Shown piece by piece: positions 16,501 through 22,535 of a stretch of DNA of 22,626 nt (positions are counted from its first letter, which is position 1; the number at the start of each line of letters is the position of its first letter). The notes beneath the pieces were generated by a model. The model had not been told where the DNA came from. It did not search any database and was given only the letters and a program-made list of their open reading frames with translations. The translations under genes were made by a program, and so were the position numbers. This stretch comes from Planctomycetota bacterium. Lineage in GTDB: Bacteria; Planctomycetota; Phycisphaerae; Phycisphaerales; SM1A02. The stretch lies in contig JAPUKX010000087.1 of the NCBI GenBank assembly GCA_027295435.1, forward strand, positions 1 to 22,626. Reading direction: 5' to 3'.

Positions 16501-16821
16501 GCGAGCGAGCTGCAATGCCAGGAGCGCTGGCCGCACGGCACGCGCATCGCAGTCGCGGGCCTTGCCCTGGTCCGCCAGCGCCCGGCGACCGCGGCCGGCC
16601 TGGTGTTCATCACCCTCGAAGACGAAACGGGTATCGCGAACCTCATCGTGCGGCCGAAGGTTTACGAACGCTATCGCACCGCCGCCCGTCACGGCGTCGT
16701 GATTCTGGCCCGCGGAACCATCGAGCGGCAGGGGGCCGTGGTGCATGTTCTGACGGCCCAGCTCGAATCGCTCGACGGCCATCTTGCCCAGCTCACAGCT
16801 CGGTCAAGAGATTTTCGATAA
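13561..16821 (+). CDS. dnaE2: DnaE2, error-prone DNA polymerase III alpha-type subunit
   Basis: The 1086-residue C-family polymerase carries out translesion synthesis with ImuB and ImuA. Domains in order: PHP (about 35-300) opening ELHVTSNFTFLTGASHPEEL, the DnaE2 signature; palm with GRGAAANSTVCYCLGI and the catalytic P421-D422-I-D424-I-D426-F; the third Asp D573 in LKVDVLGLG; fingers through about 830; a helix-hairpin-helix region; and an OB fold near the C-terminus containing VFITLEDETGIANLIV. It lacks the long C-terminal tail by which replicative DnaE binds tau. Length is right for DnaE2 (about 1050-1100). It starts 3 nt after the imuB stop with no separate ribosome site, so it is the last gene of the imu operon. 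PHP metal ligands are partly changed (ADRNSV near 71-76), as is common in DnaE2. Confidence 0.96.
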   Translation: MPESPDPKIRPHPWETNADVMARPRRFPAGSCHRYAELHVTSNFTFLTGASHPEELVEQAAALGHHAIAIADRNSVAGIVRAHVAAKGVGIPLVVGCRLAVQLNHHDHQEELSILVYPTGVESYGRLCRLLTIGKRRGPKGACHLVLHDLIEHNRGLLAIVIPPGIPAALVPGALDQTFIEAVQGLKRHFDDDRLSIAASCLYGPDDRERLSQLAALSAHLGVPLVATNDVHYHIPQRRPLQDVLTCVRHGCTLQNAGFRLFAHAERCLKPPQEMARLFTQHPQALARTVDIAQRATAFNLDALRYQYPDEVCPPGLTPMQHLIELTRCGARHRYPNGVPERVRTQIEHELKLIEELNYAPYFLTVYDLVMFARSRGILCQGRGAAANSTVCYCLGITAVDPERIDLLFERFISRQRNEPPDIDIDFEHERREEVIQYIYRKYGRDRAALTAEVITYRGRSAVRDVGKAFGLALDCVDRMAKNIDWWSDRTGKLDRLRQIGLNPNDPTIRQVMALSNAILGFPRHLSQHVGGFVITRGPLCEMVPIENAAMPNRTVIEWDKDDIDAMGMLKVDVLGLGMLTCVRKAFDLVKRHHGRSLSLATVPAKDPSVYDMICEADTIGVFQIESRAQMTMRTRLRPRCFYDLVIEVAIVRPGPIQGDMVHPYLRRRNGQEPVTYPTDQVKRVLGKTLGVPLFQEQAMALAVVAAGFTPDEADQLRRAMAAWKRRGNQIERFETKFTRGMVQRGYERAFADRCFNQLKGFSEYGFPESHAASFALIVYVSAWLKKHYPAAFAAALINSQPMGFYAPAQIVRDAAEHGVEVRPVDLQCSQWDCTLQETHGSDQSPALRLGMRLVSGLQQQEAIKITQAVQRHGRFDSIEALWRAAGVSKVGLRKLASADAFGSMGLDRQAALWHVRALNDDHLPMFEDLQPQPVCRQSALPAILPAKQVLHDYAALGLSLKAHPVAFLRELLNRRGVTPASELQCQERWPHGTRIAVAGLALVRQRPATAAGLVFITLEDETGIANLIVRPKVYERYRTAARHGVVILARGTIERQGAVVHVLTAQLESLDGHLAQLTARSRDFR

Positions 16822-16826
16822 GCGAT

Positions 16827-16840
16827 GCCGCGATTGCGGC
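16827..16840. terminator. Short hairpin between convergent dnaE2 and kinase genes
   Basis: GCCGC (16827-16831) and GCGGC (16836-16840) flank the loop GATT, six nt after the dnaE2 stop in a 59-bp convergent gap. The stem is short and has no T-tract. Confidence 0.3.
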
Positions 16841-16880
16841 GCCACGCCATTCCCTCCCAACCTCAGCGAGTTGCGACCAT

Positions 16881-19037
16881 TCAGGACAGCCGGGCCAGCT
16901 CTCGCTCGGCCTCTGTAAGGATCACCTCCCAGGCCTCGTTGTCCGAGACCTGATCGCCCTGATGCCGGCAGAACTCCACCACGGCCTCAAGCTGGGGCCG
17001 ATTATCCTCACCGACCGATTGCGCCCGGCGGGCCCGCTGAAGGTTGACCTGCGCAGTGAGCAGGTTGACGCGGTTCGGACAGCCTTCAAGCTCCAAGGTT
17101 CCATGTAGTGTCTTGAGAGCGGACGCAAGCCATTCATCACTGTCGCATGATCGTCCCTTGTCCAATTGGATTTCGGCCAGGACCACAGCCGCATCGTAAT
17201 TCCGCGCGTCGAGTTCAATGGCCTGTTCGGCAATTCGCAGCCCGAAGTCGAGGACCTTGGCGTCGGATTCCAACCGGGCCTCGACGAGATACGTGCGGGC
17301 CAGCAGCGCCACGCCATCCGTGAACTCTGGATGAATCTCGCAAGCGCGCTGCAAGGCCGCGCGGGCTTCATTGAGCTCGTCGCGATCCAGATGCGCCTCC
17401 GCCCTGGCGTACAAGGCCTCGAAGTAAGTGCGGCGGACCCCCAACGCCCGATCGTAGCTCTCCAAGGGATCTTCGCCAGCCAGGCGCTGCGCGTCTCCGC
17501 GTAGCTTCCATAGGCCTTCCACGTCCTGATCCCGAGAGAGCATACGATCGCAAAGTTTCACACACCCTTTGTAATCCGACTCTGCCAACCGCTTCACCGC
17601 GAGGGTACAGTCTTCAAGCCAGGGTGGAAGATCTTTGCTCAATCGCTGCGCCTCCTGAAACGCCACGACCGCCTGTTCAAGACGCCCGCGCGCCGAATTC
17701 AACCCGATTTCGATGCCATGCGCGGTGATGTGCTTGCGCGCCGCCTGTTGCTGCTTGAGGTGAATCGCCAGGTAGAGGCGTCCAAGCTCGAAATACGCGC
17801 TGCCGAGGTTCTTCACTCGGTCGATCGCGCGCTCCATATCCTCCACCGCCTCGTACAACTTCCCTTGCCGGAACAGCACGACGCCGCGATAGAAGCGCGC
17901 CCATGCCGTTTCCGGACGCGTGGTCAGAATGCCATCCAACTGCTCTCGAATCACATCAAGCCGGGCGAAGGACCGGCTCAGTGAGCCGGATACACGGTAC
18001 AAATCGGCGTCCCAAGCGGAAATCTGGCGCACGATCTCCAGTCCAACGGTCCAGTACGGGTCCGAACGAATGTCGTCGGCAGGTTCCGGCTGCGGGGCAT
18101 CAAAGCGCGCGCCGACTAAACGCCGGAACCAGGCCGAAGACTCGGCAACGAGAGAACCACCGAGCAGGTAGCGATCGAATTCCGCGACCAGATCATCCAT
18201 CGTTTGGTACCGATCCTCCCTGGCCTTCTGCATGCATCTGAGCACGATCGCCTCCAGGCTGCGGGGAACGGAGGCATTTTGAGAGCGCAGCAGCCGCGGG
18301 GCGTCGTGGATCACTGCGTGCAGGACATCGACCACGTTCGTGCCATCGAAGGGGGAGCACCCGGCCAGCTTGAAGTAGAGAGTGGCGCCGAGCGAGTAGA
18401 TATCGCTTCGCGCGTCAACGGCCTGGATTTCACCGCGGGCCTGCTCGGGCGGCATCAATCCCGGCGTGCCGATGATCTGTCCCGCGCGGCTGATCGTAAC
18501 GCCCGAATCGCCGCGCAGGTCACGGGCAATGCCGAAGTCGCCCAGATATGCGCGGCCCTCGCGGTCAAGCAGGATGTTCTGGGGCTTGATATCCCGGTGG
18601 ACGATCCCCTGGGCATGGGCGTGCGCAAGCGCCTGGGCCACCTCGCGCAGAACGCGCACAACCCCGGCGGGGTCCAGCTGAGCGCCAGCCAGATTGCCCC
18701 CGTCAACATATTGCATCGAGATGTAGGGCCGCTGCTGGGCCTCACCCATCTCGTACACCGCAATGATTGTCGGGTTGTTGAGACGGGCGGTAAATCGGGC
18801 TTCGCGCCGGAAGCGCTCAAGATCAGCCGGGCTTGCATCAATCAGAAACTTGATTGCGACCAATCGTTCGAGACTCATATCACGGGCGAGGTAGACCTCG
18901 CCGCAGCCACCTTGGCCGATGAGCCGAATCAGCTCATAGCCGTCGGGCGCAACGGGCGCCTCCGGCTGCAACAATACATCCGGGCACAACAGGCCCTGTT
19001 CCACCACTTCGCGAACTAGCTTGCGCGTCGTCTTCAT
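16881..19037 (-). CDS. Cytosolic Ser/Thr protein kinase with TPR tail
   Basis: The 718-residue protein has a Hanks-type kinase domain at about 34-292: glycine loop GQGGCGEV (41-48), K63 in VAIK, E79 in helix C, catalytic HRDIKPQN (H147, D149, N154), DFG (167-169), and an activation segment ending GTPGLMPPEQ (190-199) where GTPxYMAPEQ is usual. All residues needed for phosphotransfer are present. From about 330 to the end there are TPR-like helical pairs (A-W-A-R-F-Y-R-G-V-V-L-F-R-Q-G-K-L, Y-F-E-L-G-R-L-Y, A-L-Y-A-R-A-E-A-H-L and others). No transmembrane helix or extracellular sensor is seen, so it should act in the cytosol, with the TPRs binding partners or substrate. ATG 19037 was chosen because MKTTRKLVRE begins the typical N-terminus; the open frame further upstream is antisense to the sigma gene. 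It is divergent from the sigma gene across 93 bp. Confidence 0.92.
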   Translation of the reverse strand: MKTTRKLVREVVEQGLLCPDVLLQPEAPVAPDGYELIRLIGQGGCGEVYLARDMSLERLVAIKFLIDASPADLERFRREARFTARLNNPTIIAVYEMGEAQQRPYISMQYVDGGNLAGAQLDPAGVVRVLREVAQALAHAHAQGIVHRDIKPQNILLDREGRAYLGDFGIARDLRGDSGVTISRAGQIIGTPGLMPPEQARGEIQAVDARSDIYSLGATLYFKLAGCSPFDGTNVVDVLHAVIHDAPRLLRSQNASVPRSLEAIVLRCMQKAREDRYQTMDDLVAEFDRYLLGGSLVAESSAWFRRLVGARFDAPQPEPADDIRSDPYWTVGLEIVRQISAWDADLYRVSGSLSRSFARLDVIREQLDGILTTRPETAWARFYRGVVLFRQGKLYEAVEDMERAIDRVKNLGSAYFELGRLYLAIHLKQQQAARKHITAHGIEIGLNSARGRLEQAVVAFQEAQRLSKDLPPWLEDCTLAVKRLAESDYKGCVKLCDRMLSRDQDVEGLWKLRGDAQRLAGEDPLESYDRALGVRRTYFEALYARAEAHLDRDELNEARAALQRACEIHPEFTDGVALLARTYLVEARLESDAKVLDFGLRIAEQAIELDARNYDAAVVLAEIQLDKGRSCDSDEWLASALKTLHGTLELEGCPNRVNLLTAQVNLQRARRAQSVGEDNRPQLEAVVEFCRHQGDQVSDNEAWEVILTEAERELARLS

Positions 19038-19050
19038 CGTCGCCGGACCT

Positions 19051-19056
19051 ATTGTA
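19051..19056 (-). promoter_or_regulatory. Probable -10 element of the kinase gene
   Basis: TACAAT on the minus strand (5 of 6 to TATAAT) lies 13 nt before ATG 19037. The leader would be only about 6-7 nt and there is no Shine-Dalgarno. The -35 region is poor (GAAGAC at 17 bp), suggesting an activator or another sigma factor if the site is real. Confidence 0.4.
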
Positions 19057-19130
19057 TGTCTCCCTTGCCTATGGTCTTCTTCGTACGTGCGACAAGCGCG
19101 TTTGCGCGATTCGAGCAGTAGGATCCAGGA

Positions 19131-19709
19131 ATGTTCCCCACCACGGTCTGGACCAGGATTCACCAAGCCGCAACGTGGGACCAAGCAGCGCTGCAGGAGT
19201 TCGCCCAGCGGTATCGCCCGGCGGTCCTGGAGTTCATCGAGAGCCGGGGGTTTCACACAGACAACGCGGACGATCTCTGCCAGGATGTATTCCTGCGCAT
19301 CCTTCGAGGCGGGGTGCTGGCCAAAGCGGATAGCACCCGCGGCCGGTTCCGCAGTCTGCTCCTGGCGGTGACCACGCATGTGATCCAGGACCATCTGCGC
19401 AAGCGGCGTGAAATCCCGGTGCAGGATCTCGAGCCGCCCGCGCGCCAGCCTAGCTTCGACCAAACCTGGGCGTGGTATCTCACGCAGCGCGCTCTGGAGC
19501 GCCTGCGCGACGACGATTCCCCCTACTACAATGTGCTTACGGAGCACCTGTCCCGCAAGAAGCAGGACCGCAACAAGCTCTGGATCGCTCGGCGCAAGCT
19601 GGCGGCAATGATTCGTCAGGAGGTGGCCTTGACCTGTGCCACACGAGCAGATTTCGAAGAGGAGCTTGCCTACTTGTCCCGATACCTGCAACCGGCAAAG
19701 AAACAATGA
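19131..19709 (+). CDS. ECF-type RNA polymerase sigma factor, planctomycete style
   Basis: The 192-residue protein has sigma region 2 at about 24-92: FAQRYRPAVLEF, then the core-binding helix D44-N-A-D47-D48-L-C-Q-D-V-F-L-R-I-L, then RGRFRSLLLAVTTHVIQDHLRKRR, the -10 recognising part. Region 4 is at about 115-165, ending in the recognition helix RNKLWIARRKLAAMIRQEV. The C-terminal FEEELAYLSRYL resembles the tail of planctomycete ECF factors I know. The segment before the helix-turn-helix is shorter than usual. No anti-sigma gene is adjacent; instead a Ser/Thr kinase is divergent, a pairing known for several planctomycete ECF groups. Acidic residues of region 2.2 are kept, so core binding should not need phosphorylation. 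The start at ATG 19131 has AGGA (19120-19123) at 7 nt. Confidence 0.88.
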   Translation: MFPTTVWTRIHQAATWDQAALQEFAQRYRPAVLEFIESRGFHTDNADDLCQDVFLRILRGGVLAKADSTRGRFRSLLLAVTTHVIQDHLRKRREIPVQDLEPPARQPSFDQTWAWYLTQRALERLRDDDSPYYNVLTEHLSRKKQDRNKLWIARRKLAAMIRQEVALTCATRADFEEELAYLSRYLQPAKKQ

Positions 19710-19798
19710 GACATATCCACGGTTGTTGCGAACAATAGAAGCCCCAGCTAGGGACACCGCACCGGCACGGATCACCGGCTGGAAAAGGAGCAAACGCG

Positions 19799-20857
19799 AT
19801 GGGAGTGTTGGTCATCGTCGGCACGGACAAGGGCGCCTTTCTTCTGCGTTCAGACACCGCCCGCGCACACTGGAAGATTCAAGGGCCCCTGTTCAAGGGC
19901 TGGAAAGTGACCACCGTTGCCCGCGACGACTCCGGCCGATACTTCGTCGCCACCGCGAGCGATGTTTACGGCCAGGCATTGCACGTCAGCGAGGATCTGG
20001 ATAACTGGCGGCAGATTGAGAACGGCCCTGCCTGGGCCAAGGACACCGAGCGCAAGCTCAACCAGATCTGGACTTTGAATCTCCAGACAAGCCGATTCTA
20101 CGCCGGCGTGGACGAAGCCGGGCTCTTTGGGAGCGAAGACCGCGGCGAGAGCTGGTCACCCATCGAGGGGCTCAACGAGCACCCGACACGCGACTCGTGG
20201 TATCCAGGTGCCGGAGGGCTCTGTGCCCACGCGGTCCTTACCGACGCCAAGAACCCCAAGCGCATCTGGTGCGGCATCTCCGCAGTCGGTGTGTTCCGCT
20301 CCGACGATGGAGGCCTCACCTGGGAGATCAAGAATCAAGGCATTCCGATGGTCATCGAGGACAAGCAGCACCAGGACATCGGCCGCTGTGTCCACGGCCT
20401 CGTCGCCGACCCCGACGACGCGAACACCATCTATCGCCGGGAGCACAACGGAATGTTCCGCACCCGCGACGGTGGCGAAACCTGGCAGAGGATCGAGAAC
20501 GGGCTCGACTCCTCGTTCGGTTTCCCCATCGTCATCGACCGCACGTCCAAGACGCTCTACATCATCCCGCTGGAGAGCGACGAATACCGCATTCCGATCG
20601 ACGGCCGGTTTCGAGTCTACCGCAGCGGCAACGGCGGCGACACGTGGGATCCGTTGAGCAACGGCTTGCCACAAGAGAACGCGTACATGGGTGTACTGCG
20701 CGACGCATTGGCCGTTGATCACCTCGATCCTTGCGGGGTGTACGTCGGCACGACGGCCGGGACGGTGCACGTTTCCAACGACGCCGGCGATTCGTGGACC
20801 CAGGTTTCGTGTATTCTGCCGCGCATCCTCTCGGTCTCGGTGTACGTGCAGGAGTGA
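19799..20857 (+). CDS. Intracellular Asp-box (BNR/sortilin-like) beta-propeller protein
   Basis: The 352-residue protein contains five Asp-box motifs (S/T-x-D/N-x-G-x-T/S-W): SEDRGESW (112-119), SDDGGLTW (168-175), TRDGGETW (222-229), SGNGGDTW (276-283) and SNDAGDSW (326-333). A weaker one lies at 64-70. Each Asp box closes a propeller blade, so a six- or seven-bladed propeller is expected. Automatic annotation often calls these exo-alpha-sialidase, but I see neither a signal peptide nor the FRIP and Arg-triad features of sialidases, so that name would be misleading. Several conserved-looking segments (WYPGAGGLCAHAVL at 134-147; H192-Q-D-I-G-R-C-V-H199) could line a pocket. The start is firm: AAGGAG (19785-19790) lies 8 nt before ATG 19799. 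A small hairpin, TTGTT/AACAA (19723-19735), lies in the gap after the sigma gene. The next gene overlaps this one's stop region with its ribosome site, so the products probably work together. Confidence 0.85.
   Translation: MGVLVIVGTDKGAFLLRSDTARAHWKIQGPLFKGWKVTTVARDDSGRYFVATASDVYGQALHVSEDLDNWRQIENGPAWAKDTERKLNQIWTLNLQTSRFYAGVDEAGLFGSEDRGESWSPIEGLNEHPTRDSWYPGAGGLCAHAVLTDAKNPKRIWCGISAVGVFRSDDGGLTWEIKNQGIPMVIEDKQHQDIGRCVHGLVADPDDANTIYRREHNGMFRTRDGGETWQRIENGLDSSFGFPIVIDRTSKTLYIIPLESDEYRIPIDGRFRVYRSGNGGDTWDPLSNGLPQENAYMGVLRDALAVDHLDPCGVYVGTTAGTVHVSNDAGDSWTQVSCILPRILSVSVYVQE
20850..20854 (+). promoter_or_regulatory. Shine-Dalgarno deciding the sulfur-carrier start
   Basis: AGGAG lies in the last codons of the propeller gene, touching its stop codon (20855-20857), and is 7 nt from GTG 20862. 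Ribosomes finishing the propeller would restart directly, giving translational coupling. Confidence 0.7.
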
Positions 20858-20861
20858 CCCC

Positions 20862-21140
20862 GTGCCCCAGGTGACCGTCCAACTGCCAAGCATCCTCGGC
20901 CGGATCATCGATGAATCGCAAGCAATCCCAATCGAGGCGGATTCACTCGGCGGCGCGCTGAGGGCATTGGTGGACCGTCATCCCGCCCTGGGCGTTCATC
21001 TTTTCGATGAGACCGGCAACCTCCGTCAGCACGTGCTCTGCTTCCACAACCAAACCAACACCCGCTGGCTAGACTCCATCGAGGCCCCGCTCGCCAAGGG
21101 AGATACGATCACGATCCTGCAGGCCGTCTCCGGCGGCTAG
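20862..21140 (+). CDS. MoaD/ThiS-family sulfur carrier protein
   Basis: The 92-residue protein has a ubiquitin-like beta-grasp fold and ends in Gly91-Gly92, the tail that is adenylated and thiocarboxylated in MoaD and ThiS. Visible family marks are the opening strand VTVQLPSILGRI, a helix LGGALRALVDRHPAL (29-43), a strand with NLRQHVLCFHN, and TITILQAVSGG at the end. It also has a longer middle region (NQTNTRWLDSIEAPL) as in archaeal-type MoaD proteins. The start is GTG 20862, set by AGGAG at 20850-20854. It follows the propeller gene at 4 nt and precedes the moaA-type gene by 67 bp. The location beside MoaA suggests molybdopterin synthase small subunit; the coupling to the propeller suggests a separate sulfur-transfer role. 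No moaE or E1-like moeB/thiF is in the window, so the two cannot be told apart. Confidence 0.85.
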   Translation: MPQVTVQLPSILGRIIDESQAIPIEADSLGGALRALVDRHPALGVHLFDETGNLRQHVLCFHNQTNTRWLDSIEAPLAKGDTITILQAVSGG

Positions 21141-21196
21141 CCGCGGGGCCACGAAGGCGGCTCGTTGACCAGAGCGACTTGATATTCACGAAGACC

Positions 21197-21202
21197 GAGG
21201 AG
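21197..21202 (+). promoter_or_regulatory. Shine-Dalgarno deciding the moaA start
   Basis: GAGGAG ends 5 nt before GTG 21208. It overlaps the upstream in-frame GTG 21202, which is therefore an unlikely start. Confidence 0.6.
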
Positions 21203-21207
21203 TGGCT

Positions 21208-22284
21208 GTGTCCATCGCATTGCCCGTTATGCCTTCCCACGTTGCCGAAGCGCCATCCAGGCCTGTCGCGGCGCCGCTAAACGCCAAACGCCCAGGCCGC
21301 TTGATCGACTCCCACAGCCGCACCATCCGCGACCTGCGCCTCAGCGTCACCGACCGTTGCAACTATCGCTGTGTGTACTGCATGGACCCGGACTTCCGCT
21401 ACATGCCCAAACAACAGCTCCTGTCACTGTCCGAGTACGTCACCGTGGCCCGCGTGTGCGCCAGCCTGGGGATCCAGAAGCTGCGCATCACCGGCGGCGA
21501 GCCCACGCTCTATCCACAACTCAATGAATTGATCACCGAGCTCGGCCGACTCGAGTTCGGTGACCTCGCGATGACGACCAACGGATCGTTGCTGCAGCAC
21601 ATGCCTCTTGAGCAGTGGCGACGCGATGGCCTGCGCCGCATCACGCTCAGCCTCGACAGCCTGCGGCCTCAGCGCGTGGCAAAGATTACCCGCACGACCA
21701 CGACCGCCCAGACTGTGGTCAATGCGATTCACCTGGCCAGGGATGCCGGATTTGATCCGATCAAGGTCAACGCGGTCATCATGCGCGGCGTCAATGATGA
21801 CGAGATCGCCGACTTCGCCGATTTTGCCCGCGAGCACGCCATCACGATACGGCTGATCGAGTTCATGCCGCTGGATTCGAGCCGCGCCTGGAGGCGCGCC
21901 GATGTCGTCTCTGCCGACGAGATGCTCCAAAGCATCACCGGCCGTCACAAGCTGGTGCCGCTTGATCGAGATGATCCTTCGAGTACATCGCTGAACTTTT
22001 CGTTCGCCGATGGGGCCGCTGGACGTATCGGGATCATTGCTTCGGTCACCCGGCCGTTCTGCGGCGCATGCAGTCGCCTGCGCATCACCGCCGACGGCAA
22101 GGTGCGACCGTGCCTGTTCAGCCACAAGGAATGGGATCTTCGCCCATTGCTGCGTGGCGGCGCAACGGATGACGAGATTGCTGGGTTCATCGCCGACTCG
22201 ATGTGGACGAAGCAGACCGGCCACGGCATCGGTTCGCAGGACTTTGAGTCGCCGGCAAGAACAATGTCTGCGATCGGCGGCTAG
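21208..22284 (+). CDS. moaA: MoaA, GTP 3',8-cyclase (radical SAM)
   Basis: The 358-residue enzyme catalyses the first step of molybdenum cofactor synthesis, turning GTP into 3',8-cyclo-GTP with two 4Fe-4S clusters. The radical-SAM cluster ligands are C51, C55 and C58 in CNYRCVYC. The SAM-binding GGEP follows in KLRITGGEPTLYP. The C-terminal cluster is C285-x-x-C288 and C302 in FCGACSRLRITADGKVRPC. The protein ends in Gly-Gly, which in MoaA is needed for function. The N-terminus is about 27 residues longer than in E. coli. Start GTG 21208 fits GAGGAG (21197-21202); ATG 21229 is an alternative that removes part of the extension. Other cofactor genes (moaC, moaE, mog, moeA) are not in the window. 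The preceding MoaD-type gene makes this a partial molybdopterin locus. Confidence 0.94.
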   Translation: MSIALPVMPSHVAEAPSRPVAAPLNAKRPGRLIDSHSRTIRDLRLSVTDRCNYRCVYCMDPDFRYMPKQQLLSLSEYVTVARVCASLGIQKLRITGGEPTLYPQLNELITELGRLEFGDLAMTTNGSLLQHMPLEQWRRDGLRRITLSLDSLRPQRVAKITRTTTTAQTVVNAIHLARDAGFDPIKVNAVIMRGVNDDEIADFADFAREHAITIRLIEFMPLDSSRAWRRADVVSADEMLQSITGRHKLVPLDRDDPSSTSLNFSFADGAAGRIGIIASVTRPFCGACSRLRITADGKVRPCLFSHKEWDLRPLLRGGATDDEIAGFIADSMWTKQTGHGIGSQDFESPARTMSAIGG

Positions 22285-22399
22285 GAGCGAGACCAGCGTC
22301 ACTCGTGGAAGCAGGCCGCGGATGGCGCCGCCACCCAGATGCCGCCACGGACTTGACCGAGCACCACACGGAGCCTGCCAGTCAGACGCCCCATACGCA

Positions 22400-22416
22400 C
22401 ATATCTATATCATATG
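22400..22416. repeat. AT-rich dyad beside tRNA-Glu
   Basis: CATAT (22400-22404) and ATATG (22412-22416) flank CTATATC, in an AT-only patch within GC-rich sequence, six nt past the tRNA 3' end. It may be a transcription-end or processing signal for the tRNA; evidence is weak. Confidence 0.3.
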
Positions 22417-22421
22417 GTAAG

Positions 22422-22496
22422 CACCCCGTAGGGGATTCGAACCCCTGTTACCAGGATGAGAACCTGGCGTCCTAGGCCAGACTAGACGAACGGGGC
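22422..22496 (-). tRNA. tRNA-Glu(CTC)
   Basis: The full 75-nt cloverleaf reads on the minus strand. The 5' acceptor strand GCCCCGT pairs with ACGGGGT, leaving a G1-U72 wobble at the end; the discriminator is G. The anticodon stem is CCAGG/CCTGG with loop TTCTCAT, anticodon CTC (plus-strand GAG at 22458-22460). The T-arm is AGGGG-TTCGAAT-CCCCT. The 5' start GCCCCGTTCGTCTAG is the usual form for glutamate tRNAs. No CCA is encoded. Confidence 0.95.
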
Positions 22497-22507
22497 GTTG
22501 GTTTATT

Positions 22508-22535
22508 AGCTTAGCTGTCCGATAGTCCGCGTCAA
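22508..22535 (-). promoter_or_regulatory. Promoter of tRNA-Glu
   Basis: On the minus strand TTGACG (22530-22535; 5 of 6) is 16 bp from TAAGCT (22508-22513; 3 of 6). Transcription would begin near 22501, about 5 nt before the mature 5' end at 22496. The -35 is good, the -10 mediocre. Confidence 0.5.

Noticed and set aside
19518..19625. Apparent loss of the sigma region 4 helix-turn-helix
   Set aside because: On closer alignment by eye the stretch from Tyr132 to Val165 matches the length of the usual helix-turn-helix; only the linker before it is short.
19038..19793. Upstream extension of the kinase frame
   Set aside because: It is antisense to the whole sigma gene and the residues look non-coding; the kinase starts naturally at 19037.
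19799..20857. Sialidase function for the propeller
   Set aside because: Asp boxes mark the fold only; no secretion signal and no sialidase Arg triad or FRIP motif is visible.
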